Shown here piece by piece: positions 6,272 through 11,784 of a stretch of DNA of 11,784 nt. A program made the position numbers and the translations under genes. Source of the stretch: Pseudomonadota bacterium (lineage in GTDB: Bacteria; Pseudomonadota; Gammaproteobacteria; Steroidobacterales; Steroidobacteraceae); contig JAJZLX010000083.1 of NCBI GenBank assembly GCA_021850555.1, positions 1-11,784 of the forward strand, written 5' to 3'. The notes under the pieces are model-generated. The model was given only the letters and a program-made list of their open reading frames with translations, was not told the DNA's origin and searched no databases. Each line of letters begins with the position of its first letter. Positions within the stretch are counted from its first letter, which is position 1.

Positions 6272-6300
6272 TTGACAGCAAGCATTTCGGCTGTCATGAT
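6272..6300 (+). promoter_or_regulatory. vapBC promoter with palindromic operator
   Basis: TTGACA (6272-6277, consensus -35), a 17-bp spacer, and CATGAT (6295-6300, four of six -10 matches). A perfect inverted repeat TGACAGC (6273-6279) and GCTGTCA (6290-6296) overlaps both boxes, well placed for autorepression by the VapB-VapC complex. The predicted transcript start falls at about 6306-6307, on the A of the vapB ATG, so the message would have little or no leader. Confidence 0.6.
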
Positions 6301-6306
6301 GCCTAT

Positions 6307-6609
6307 ATGCGGACGACCGTCACGTTGGATGCCGATGTGGAGCAGTTGCTGCGTGATGCGATGCACGAAAACCGCCAGAGCTTTAAAGAGACGCTGAATC
6401 AGGCAATTCGTGCGGGCCTTTCCCGTAGCGACGGATATCGCATCGAAGATGCGCCGTTCGTCATTCGTGCGCGCCGCATGGGGCTGCGCGCCGGTATCGA
6501 TCCCGGCCGACTCAATGAGCTGGCCGATGAATTGGAGGTCGAGGCGTTCCTCGAGCTGAGCCGGGGCCTGCGGCGCCGCAAAGCCGCTCCAGCGCGCGCG
6601 CGCAAGTGA
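6307..6609 (+). CDS. VapB-type antitoxin (ribbon-helix-helix)
   Basis: A 100-residue antitoxin. MRTTVTLDADVEQLLRDAMH (1-20) is a typical ribbon-helix-helix start, followed by SFKETLNQAIRAGL (25-38), the second helix of this VapB subgroup. MGLRAGIDPGRLNELADELE (58-77) matches the conserved toxin-binding region, and a basic tail (GLRRRKAAPARARK) follows, longer than usual. The ATG at 6307 begins the conserved MRTTVTL; no ribosome site lies upstream and the promoter position suggests a leaderless transcript. The stop overlaps the toxin start by four bases (GTGA). Role: binds and silences the PIN toxin and represses the shared promoter. Family assignment is firm; the subgroup is by eye. Confidence 0.88.
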   Translation: MRTTVTLDADVEQLLRDAMHENRQSFKETLNQAIRAGLSRSDGYRIEDAPFVIRARRMGLRAGIDPGRLNELADELEVEAFLELSRGLRRRKAAPARARK

Positions 6610-7040
6610 TTGTCCCCGATGCCAACCTGCTGCTGTACGCAAGTGACAGTGGCAGTCCGTTTCACAGCCGAGCTCGCTCGTGGTGGCGGAATTGTCTCTC
6701 CGGCAGGGAAGCCGTCGGCCTGACTCACCCGGTCATATTTGCGTTCTTGCGCCTGAGCACGAGCGCTCGGGTTTACACGGACCCTATGACGCTTGCGGAG
6801 TCGGCCGACTGCATCAGGTCATGGTTGGCACGGCGCATATGCCAGGTTCTGCAGTCACCGACCGACCACGTCGCGCGGGTTGTGGAACTGCTCGGCGCTG
6901 CGGGAGGTGCGGCCGGCAATCTGGTCACCGATGCACAGATCGCCGCGCTCGCCAGCTCCTATCGCGCGGTCGTGCATACCGCGGATCGGGATTTTCTGCG
7001 GTTTCCTCAAGTACGTTGTCATTTCCCGCTGGATGATTAG
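6606..7040 (+). CDS. vapC: VapC-type PIN-domain ribonuclease toxin
   Basis: 144 residues of PIN fold. Asp5 lies in the opening PDANLLLYA. The second element LTHPVIFAFLRLSTSARVYT (39-58) has Phe-Leu-Arg where many PIN toxins have a Glu-containing helix, as in the mycobacterial-type PIN subgroup. Asp109 lies in GNLVTDAQIAALA (104-116) and Asp127 and Asp129 in HTADRDFLRF (124-133). These acidic residues bind Mg2+ or Mn2+ for RNA cleavage; VapC enzymes usually cut tRNA anticodon loops or the ribosomal sarcin-ricin loop. The target here is unknown. The start is a GTG at 6606, overlapping the antitoxin stop by four bases, so production is coupled. All expected catalytic residues are present, so the toxin appears intact. 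Confidence 0.9.
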   Translation: MIVPDANLLLYASDSGSPFHSRARSWWRNCLSGREAVGLTHPVIFAFLRLSTSARVYTDPMTLAESADCIRSWLARRICQVLQSPTDHVARVVELLGAAGGAAGNLVTDAQIAALASSYRAVVHTADRDFLRFPQVRCHFPLDD

Positions 7041-7305
7041 CGCGGCCGCGGGGCAGCTGCGAGTTCCCGCCGGGGACGGTGAGCCGCGCGGCGGTCATTC
7101 GTGACGGGAAGCCTGTGATGGTTTGCGCGGATCAGTGATTCACAATCGAGCGCATGTACTGCGCGGGGAATCCGAGAGTGCTGAGAACCCTCTGCAGCCA
7201 TCCGGCCCAGGGGGTGGGCGAACTCCGTGCAGGTAGCATCCAATTGGCCGCGGGACTGGCGAAGACCGGCACAGATCCAGGGAGCGTCGGGATCGGTATA
7301 CGAAA
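7041..7305. other. Gene-free stretch between vapC and the tRNA 3' end
   Basis: No supported gene. This is where an accessory block would meet the core chromosome if the tRNA served as an integration site. I see no second copy of the tRNA 3' end, no integrase and no clear terminator. A minus-strand frame crossing the tRNA is an artefact of the tRNA sequence. Confidence 0.45.
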
Positions 7306-7382
7306 TGGTAGCGGGGGCAGGATTTGAACCTGCGACCTTCGGGTTATGAGCCCGACGAGCTGCCAGACTGCTCCACCCCGCA
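7306..7382 (-). tRNA. Initiator tRNA-fMet (CAT anticodon)
   Basis: A 77-base tRNA on the minus strand with encoded CCA (plus-strand TGG at 7306-7308). Seen: D-arm TGGAGCAGTCTGGCAGCTCG, anticodon stem-loop TCGGGCTCATAACCCGA with the three G-C pairs next to the loop that mark initiator tRNAs, and T-loop GGTTCAAATCC. Base 1 (T) faces base 72 (T): the unpaired 1-72 position that initiator tRNAs need for formylation and for avoiding elongation factor Tu. It is transcribed from its own promoter just upstream. Confidence 0.97.
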
Positions 7383-7396
7383 CCAGGAGGGGGCGC

Positions 7397-7425
7397 ATTG
7401 TACGGAGCGAATGTCATTCCAGCAA
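7397..7425 (-). promoter_or_regulatory. tRNA-fMet promoter
   Basis: On the minus strand: TTGCTG (7425-7420), a 17-bp spacer, and TACAAT (7402-7397, five of six). It is followed at once by GC-rich GCGCCC, the discriminator type linked with stringent control of stable RNA promoters. The tRNA begins 14 bases past the -10 box. Confidence 0.7.
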
Positions 7426-7504
7426 GCGATTTGGGACCGATAATTTCTGCGGTAATTTTGTAGCGATCTTCTGTGAACGTGATCCGATCTCATCGCGCGG
7501 CGAA

Positions 7505-7921
7505 CTACTCCAGGGCGGCTCGTATCCGTGCTGCAACGCTTGCGGTAACGGCGGGGTCGAGAGGGTGCGCCGGCCAGGCGATTCCAAGACCCTCCGAGCG
7601 GTTGGGCTTGGGAATGATGTGGAAATGCACATGCGCGACCGCCTGGTGTGCGCCGCCGCCGTTGTTCTCCAAGACATTGTATTCCTCGACTCCGGTTGCC
7701 TCGATCACGGCGCGGCACAGGCGCGGCAGGACGCGTCCGATTGCCGCAGCGGATTCGTCGGAAAGCGCATCCAGAGTGCGGGCGGCTTCTTTGGGGACCA
7801 CCAGCGTGTGTCCGGTGCTGAGCGGGTTGATGTCGAGGAAGGCCAGAACCTGTTCGTCCTCGTACACCTTGTGGCACGGAATTTCGCCGCGGATGATCTT
7901 GCTGAAGATGGTTTCCGACAT
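7505..7921 (-). CDS. HIT family (histidine triad) nucleotide hydrolase
   Basis: 138 residues, a standard HIT protein. It starts ETIFSKIIRGEIPCHKVYED (3-22), with AFLDINPLSTGHTLVVPK (27-44) forming the nucleotide pocket. The catalytic triad is His97-Val-His99-Phe-His101 (HVHFHII), with the usual NVLENNGGGAHQAVAH before it. HIT enzymes hydrolyse AMP-linked substrates (AMP-amidates, dinucleoside polyphosphates) through a His-AMP intermediate in the cytoplasm; the natural substrate varies. The ATG at 7921 is chosen because GGAGAGG lies just upstream and it gives the family start MSETIFSKI; a longer frame to 8044 lacks family similarity. The C-terminus (LDPAVTASVAARIRAALE) matches the longer Hit-type rather than short HinT proteins. 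Transcribed towards the tRNA-fMet gene. Confidence 0.95.
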   Translation of the reverse strand: MSETIFSKIIRGEIPCHKVYEDEQVLAFLDINPLSTGHTLVVPKEAARTLDALSDESAAAIGRVLPRLCRAVIEATGVEEYNVLENNGGGAHQAVAHVHFHIIPKPNRSEGLGIAWPAHPLDPAVTASVAARIRAALE

Positions 7922-8055
7922 AAGGGCCTCTCCAGTGATGCATTGCTGGAATTTTCGCTCGAGCATGGCCGCCGCCGGTCCGGCCCCAGCACGCTTCGCA
8001 GCGGGTTCTTCACGGGCGGCCGGCCGGCTCAGCCAGTACTGCATGAGCGGCGTGC

Positions 8056-8075
8056 CCTCCGGCGCTCGCCGGAGG
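8056..8075 (-). terminator. GC-rich hairpin after the DUF4382-like lipoprotein gene
   Basis: CCTCCGGC (8056-8063), loop GCTC, GCCGGAGG (8068-8075): a perfect 8-bp stem starting 11 bases past the stop of the upstream minus-strand gene. No T-run follows, so it is a candidate terminator or transcript-end stabiliser rather than a textbook intrinsic terminator. Confidence 0.45.
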
Positions 8076-8086
8076 CTACGCGCGGC

Positions 8087-9967
8087 TCATTCGGTGACGA
8101 TGTCGATACGCTGCGTATAGAACGTGTTGCTCGTCGAGTCGTACGTTCCGATGGCCACCAGCTCGGTGACGCCGGTCGAGCCGTTGAGCGTGCTAGCGAG
8201 GCCCGAGAGGAAGCTCGAGGACGAATCGAATACCGAGATTCCCTTCGAGCCGTTACCGATGCCGAATTCCGCGTTGCCGCAGCTGCCGCTGACGCACCCG
8301 AACGCGATGGTCGGGCTGGCGGAGAGGCTCGAAAGCTGTACGGTTTGCGGTCCGGTCTGCATCACGGCCGACTGGATGCTCGAGTTCCCGAGGTTGACGA
8401 CCAGACCCGAGCTGCCCGAGGAGGTGAACGGCGCGGTCGTGCCGCTACTCCACTGCACGATCAGGTCGGTAGGTCCGGCACTTCCCGGGGTCACGCTCGA
8501 GGCCGTGAAATCCGGCGGCGCCGAGCCGAATGGCGTTACGAAACCCGTGGCCGAAAGCAATGTTCCCGCGGTGGTGCCGCTCTCATCCACCGTGCCGGTA
8601 TTGACCGCGTAGCTTGCCGGATTGGCGTCCTCGCTACCGGTCACACCGGTGCCGGTGAAGTCAAACGCGCCGGGCGCTTGGAGATCGATCTGCTGCAGAT
8701 CGAGCGTGGCGCTGCCGCTGGCACCGGATACGAGGGTGCCCCATATCGTCGTGGGCTGCATCCGAACTTGTCCATTGGCCGCGTTCAGCGTGTTCGGCAT
8801 TATGGTGGCGGTGGTGGTCGTGCTGGTTCCGGCGACGCTGATGCGCTGGCCGACCGATATGGATTGGATGCCGAGTCCACTTGCCGCGATGCCGTCTTCG
8901 GTGACGATCGTGGAGGGGCTGACCGTGACGGTGGCCGTTGGGTAGTAGGTGACGGTTGCGTTGGCCAGGCAGTAATTCTCGGGGCAGACGGACTGCGCTC
9001 GCGCCAGCGTCAGCGTGTCGCCGCTGCGCGCCGAGACGACGCCGCGAATCACCGCCGTGCCCTGGGTGCTTACGCTGGTTCCAGCGTATACCTGCGTGGC
9101 GTTGAGCTCCGGGATGATCGTCGTGAGGTTGCCCAGAGTGCCGTACGCCGTCATCACCGTGCTGGATTGAGCGTTGAGGAGCGCCTTGAGGCCCGCCGAG
9201 CCCACATAGACGTGCCCGCTGACATTGAAATACGTGCTGGAGTTGGTGTTCACAGTCAGGGCGCCGACACCCGGGTCGGTGTAATACGTATCATCGAACG
9301 GGCGGATGTTTTCGACCACGTTGCTCAGGCCGGGCTGAGACAACACCAGCTGCCCGCGGGCCCGCAATGGGTTCGTGTCGACCGGCTCGACGGTGGCTAC
9401 GACGTACGGATTGACCGTGACGGTATTGGTCGCGGCATCGATCGAGTTCGATGCCGCCAGGTCGATGTCGATGGCGAAGGGCGTCGACTTGTTCAGGCTC
9501 ACGACCAGGGGGTGATTCGGGGCGAACTTCACCTTTACCGGAATGATCTTCGCTGTGGAAGTGGTCTTGACGGTCGCTGCCTTCGTGGCGCCCTGCAGGT
9601 AGATGGTCGGATTCGAGTAGTCGAAGTAGATCGTCATGCTGGTATAGGTGCCAATCGGAATGCCCGGGGCGCCGAACAGCTCGGTGAGATTGACGCGGCG
9701 CGTCAGATCGACTTGCTCGTCATTTGACTGCGCAGGGAAGATATAGCCGTCCTTCTGGGTCAGCTCTATGGTGTCGATGCCGATGGTATAGGTGCTGAAG
9801 GCCCCGGCCGCCTCGGCCGTCAAGGTGAGCACCGGAGTGCCGTTGTAGACGCGCGTCGTGGCACTGCAGCCGGCCAGCCCGATCGCGAGCGCTGCGGCCA
9901 GTACGAATAGTGCGGTGCGCACGATGGGCAAAGCGCCCGGTTTTGCGCGAGCGCAATCGAATCTCAT
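8087..9967 (-). CDS. DUF4382-like lipoprotein, large and Ser/Thr-rich
   Basis: A 626-residue exported lipoprotein. The N-terminus has basic residues, a hydrophobic stretch ALFVLAAALAIG (19-30) and a lipobox L-A-G-Cys34 followed by Ser, so outer-membrane anchoring is expected. Residues about 45-200 resemble DUF4382: TPVLTLTAEAAGAFSTYTIG, IDTIELTQKDG, VDLTRRVNLTELFG, then IPIGTYTSMTIYFDYS, the G-x-Y-x-x-h-x-h element of that family. Further on, IRGVVSARSGDTLTLARAQ (about 310-330) looks like a DUF5666-type beta module. The rest is low-charge, Gly/Ser/Thr/Asn-rich beta sequence typical of surface proteins. The ATG at 9967 has AAGGGGA upstream; a TTG one codon earlier is unlikely. No enzymatic motif is seen. 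It follows another lipoprotein gene on the same strand after a 202-base gap, and both may belong to a cell-surface set. Confidence 0.82.
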   Translation of the reverse strand: MRFDCARAKPGALPIVRTALFVLAAALAIGLAGCSATTRVYNGTPVLTLTAEAAGAFSTYTIGIDTIELTQKDGYIFPAQSNDEQVDLTRRVNLTELFGAPGIPIGTYTSMTIYFDYSNPTIYLQGATKAATVKTTSTAKIIPVKVKFAPNHPLVVSLNKSTPFAIDIDLAASNSIDAATNTVTVNPYVVATVEPVDTNPLRARGQLVLSQPGLSNVVENIRPFDDTYYTDPGVGALTVNTNSSTYFNVSGHVYVGSAGLKALLNAQSSTVMTAYGTLGNLTTIIPELNATQVYAGTSVSTQGTAVIRGVVSARSGDTLTLARAQSVCPENYCLANATVTYYPTATVTVSPSTIVTEDGIAASGLGIQSISVGQRISVAGTSTTTTATIMPNTLNAANGQVRMQPTTIWGTLVSGASGSATLDLQQIDLQAPGAFDFTGTGVTGSEDANPASYAVNTGTVDESGTTAGTLLSATGFVTPFGSAPPDFTASSVTPGSAGPTDLIVQWSSGTTAPFTSSGSSGLVVNLGNSSIQSAVMQTGPQTVQLSSLSASPTIAFGCVSGSCGNAEFGIGNGSKGISVFDSSSSFLSGLASTLNGSTGVTELVAIGTYDSTSNTFYTQRIDIVTE

Positions 9968-10064
9968 CAATGTTCCCCTTCACTCGGGATGGCTTGGAAA
10001 TCGGCGGGCGGCTCAGGCTGAGCGACCGGCGAGCTGCCAGTGTATCGTTTTGAGCGTGCCGCGT

Positions 10065-10087
10065 CGCCGGGGTTCCCGATCCCGGCG
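10065..10087 (-). terminator. Hairpin between the two lipoprotein genes
   Basis: CGCCGGG (10065-10071) and CCCGGCG (10081-10087) form a perfect 7-bp stem with a 9-base loop, about 80 bases past the stop of the upstream minus-strand gene. No T-run follows. Its position suggests partial transcription termination or protection of the upstream message's 3' end. Confidence 0.3.
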
Positions 10088-10169
10088 TGCGGGTCACCGC
10101 AGGCGTGGGCCGCTCGGGGCCGGATGCGGCCGCCCGCAGAGCGCTGCGCGGGCGCCGCCGCCGTCCCGG

Positions 10170-11507
10170 TCATGGCACGGGGTCGTCCTGGAAAAGCTCT
10201 CCGCTGGGCGCGGAGGTGCTGCCGAACATGAACATGGTGTACACGTCGCCCGAGGTGAGCGTCGCGTAGTTCGTATCGGCAGCATTGGGCTTCGAGTAAA
10301 GTGTCTGCCCGGTGACGTCGTCGGTCACGATCACGGTTCCGGTCGATGTGGCCGTAACCTGCGTATCGTAGGGCGAGGTGCCGCTGGCGCTGCCGCTCGG
10401 TACGTCGCTTCCCAGGGGAATATTGGTCGCGACCGGCAGGAAGTCGATGGACAGAGAGATCGGGTCGGTGGTGCCGGACATGGCATTGACCAGCCGTACG
10501 CTGGAGTAGCCACTGAGCGGCGGGATGTTGCTGTCGGCGAGCAGGCTCTCCTTGACCGCCGCGGCGGTCCCGTACACGAGGAAAGTGTAATCCTGGCCGG
10601 GGTTCAGCTGCTGGTTGGGTACGGAGACCGAGACGCCATTGACCGTCAGCGTCACCGGATCGCTACCGGCCGGCACGAGTTCATAGGGGCCGATGACCCC
10701 TTCGGGCGCGGCGCTCAGCAGCGGGGTGGAGCCGACCGACGCCGACACACTGCCGTTCAGGCCGATCACCGCCCGCACGCGCGCATCGGGATTGGAGTAG
10801 GTCGTGAGCGAGCCCTTCTGGGGCAAGGCCATGACGTTGACCAGGTAGCCGCCCGGGGTCTCGGTGATGATCAGCGAGAGCGTCTTCAAGTTGCCGAGCG
10901 TGATGCTCGGCAGCTCGAAGCGCAGGTCGGACTTCTTACCCGCGCCCGTGATGCGCAGCTCGTAGTTCCCGGCCTTGATCTCGGTGAAACCGGTCGAGTG
11001 GCCGCCCTTGACCGCGCTGAAGTTCGGCGAGGCGTCGTTCAGAGGTAACCCGAGGCTCGTCAGGTACACATCGAGACTGCCGGCGTCCGGGTCGGCGTTG
11101 AGCACCTCTACGTTCGTGTAGCCGCCGTTCGGGGCGGGCTGGTCTTCGTCGATGGTCATATCACCGAATTCGCCGCTGTCCCCGTAGGCGACGTAAGTCA
11201 GCGTCTGGTTGGTGGAAAACGTCTCGCTGGCGCTCGAGAGGGCGTTCGCTGGCGCCACCCCATGGCTGGTGAAGTAGGTCGTATAGGACTTCGGCACGAT
11301 GTGCGCGTAGCTGCTGACCGTACCGGAAGCCACATCGCTGATCTGCGGTTTGCCAAATGTGCCACCAAGCTCGAAGTACACATCGAGCGCCGGATAGCCC
11401 GCGCTCGCGTTGAGCAAGCGGATGCTGGCATCCTCGCTCGTGCCGCAACCGGCCAAAGCCAGGGACAGCAACACAGCCAGGACCGCACCGCACCGTGCCA
11501 TGGACAT
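10170..11507 (-). CDS. DUF4397-like lipoprotein with repeated beta modules
   Basis: A 445-residue lipoprotein. A short basic start, a hydrophobic AVLAVLLSLALAG and a lipobox ending in Cys21, followed by Gly, predict SPII processing and outer-membrane sorting. The mature part is built of about four ~100-residue modules. They open at residues 28 (ASIRLLNASAGYPALDVYF), 132 (NVEVLNADPDAGSLDVYL), 242 (ARVRAVIGLNGSVSASV) and 336 (SVRLVNAMSGTTDPISLSI). Each later has a segment like YAHIVPKSYTTYFTSHG, FTEIKAGNYELRITGAG or YELVPAGSDPVTLTVNG. This V-R-h-h-N-A...h-D-h-Y pattern with a later h-x-x-G-x-Y-x-h is that of DUF4397 domains. The start at 11507 has AAGGA nine bases upstream. No enzymatic motif; a surface scaffold or binding role is inference. 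It lies directly downstream of nagA on the same strand. Confidence 0.85.
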   Translation of the reverse strand: MSMARCGAVLAVLLSLALAGCGTSEDASIRLLNASAGYPALDVYFELGGTFGKPQISDVASGTVSSYAHIVPKSYTTYFTSHGVAPANALSSASETFSTNQTLTYVAYGDSGEFGDMTIDEDQPAPNGGYTNVEVLNADPDAGSLDVYLTSLGLPLNDASPNFSAVKGGHSTGFTEIKAGNYELRITGAGKKSDLRFELPSITLGNLKTLSLIITETPGGYLVNVMALPQKGSLTTYSNPDARVRAVIGLNGSVSASVGSTPLLSAAPEGVIGPYELVPAGSDPVTLTVNGVSVSVPNQQLNPGQDYTFLVYGTAAAVKESLLADSNIPPLSGYSSVRLVNAMSGTTDPISLSIDFLPVATNIPLGSDVPSGSASGTSPYDTQVTATSTGTVIVTDDVTGQTLYSKPNAADTNYATLTSGDVYTMFMFGSTSAPSGELFQDDPVP

Positions 11508-11625
11508 GGATACGCATCCTTAAAGAAGCCTGAGCGGATCGACCGCAGCGCGCACGTTCGGCGCGCCGTCCCTAGGATAGCGAATCGCCCGGCGGATTGC
11601 CCCTGCCGTGGCGGGTTGTCCCTGC

Positions 11626-11784
11626 TTATGGGTCTGATGGCTGGCCGTCGATCCAGGTCTTCAGGACGTTGATCCGCTCGTCGGCGAGCACGAGATTGGC
11701 GCGGTAGCCGGGCTCGATCCGGCCGAGCTCATGAGCGAGGCCCAGGAACTCCGCCGGATACAGGCTCGCCATGTGCACCGCCTC
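11626..11784 (-). CDS. nagA: N-acetylglucosamine-6-phosphate deacetylase, C-terminal part
   Basis: Only the last 52 residues lie in the window; the gene continues past the right edge. The frame reads EAVHMASLYPAEFLGLAHEL, GRIEPGYRANLVLADERIN, then VLKTWIDGQPSDP and a TAA stop at 11628-11626. This matches the conserved NagA ending: A-x-x-M-A-S-x-x-P-A-x-F-L-G-L, then L-G-x-I-x-P-G-Y-x-A-(D/N)-L-V-L-L-D, then V-x-x-T-W-I-x-G. NagA removes the acetyl group from GlcNAc-6-phosphate in amino-sugar catabolism and cell-wall recycling. The metal-binding residues lie outside the window. The gap to the next gene downstream on the same strand is 118 bases. Confidence 0.85.
   Translation of the reverse strand, partial: EAVHMASLYPAEFLGLAHELGRIEPGYRANLVLADERINVLKTWIDGQPSDP

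Noticed and set aside
7041..7305. A duplicated tRNA 3' end marking an attachment site
   Set aside because: I looked for a second copy of the tRNA 3' end elsewhere in the window and did not see one.
7132..7398. Minus-strand frames running across the tRNA
   Set aside because: Their middle part is simply the tRNA sequence translated; such peptides recur around tRNA genes and are not proteins.
7346..9727. A 793-codon open frame on the plus strand
   Set aside because: It is antisense to the HIT gene and most of the DUF4382-like lipoprotein gene and even crosses the tRNA promoter. Its Arg/Gly-rich composition is what the complement of GC-rich codons gives.
9858..11048. A 396-codon open frame on the plus strand
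   Set aside because: Antisense to the DUF4397-like lipoprotein gene, with the same low-information Arg/Gly/Ala composition and no start signal.
1..11784. CRISPR array, rRNA or riboswitch
   Set aside because: No regularly spaced identical repeats, no rRNA-like sequence and no riboswitch core that I recognise.

Overview
The window is GC-rich with the codon use of a high-GC proteobacterium. The full-length genes at the right end look like ordinary chromosome: an initiator tRNA gene that encodes its CCA end, a HIT-family hydrolase, two Sec/SPII lipoproteins and the 3' end of nagA. I lean towards a gammaproteobacterium, but this window cannot settle the taxon.

Layout. Positions 1-1013: a Fic-family gene that enters from outside the window and is cut off before its catalytic motif, so it is a remnant. 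1158-1679 (-): a dihydrofolate reductase/RibD-like protein. 1697-2071 (-): a decayed GNAT acetyltransferase fragment. 2160-2480: no gene, but degenerate ~23-bp tandem repeats that resemble the multiple terminal repeats of IS21-type elements. 2583-3374 (+): a transglutaminase-like protein with two membrane segments and visibly lower GC than its surroundings. 3375-3747: no recognisable gene. 3748-4346 (-): a ccdA-ccdB toxin-antitoxin operon with a palindromic operator/promoter. 4512-5128 (-): two unrecognised ~100-aa proteins whose genes overlap by one base, preceded at 5209-5400 by a tiny exported-looking ORF whose Shine-Dalgarno could be hidden by a perfect 12-nt complement upstream. 5682-5894 (-): a DUF3565 protein. 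6307-7040 (+): a vapB-vapC toxin-antitoxin operon with its own palindromic promoter.

From 7306 to the right end everything is on the minus strand: tRNA-fMet with a strong promoter, a HIT-family protein, a DUF4382-like lipoprotein, a DUF4397-like lipoprotein made of repeated modules, and the C-terminus of N-acetylglucosamine-6-phosphate deacetylase.

Reading of the whole: 1-7300 is an accessory patchwork (two toxin-antitoxin modules, a broken Fic gene, a broken acetyltransferase, insertion-sequence scars, orphan genes). It lies on the 3' side of the tRNA-fMet gene, a classic position for integrated elements. 7306-11784 is stable core. The least explained part is 4512-5400, the sORF and the overlapping orphan pair.
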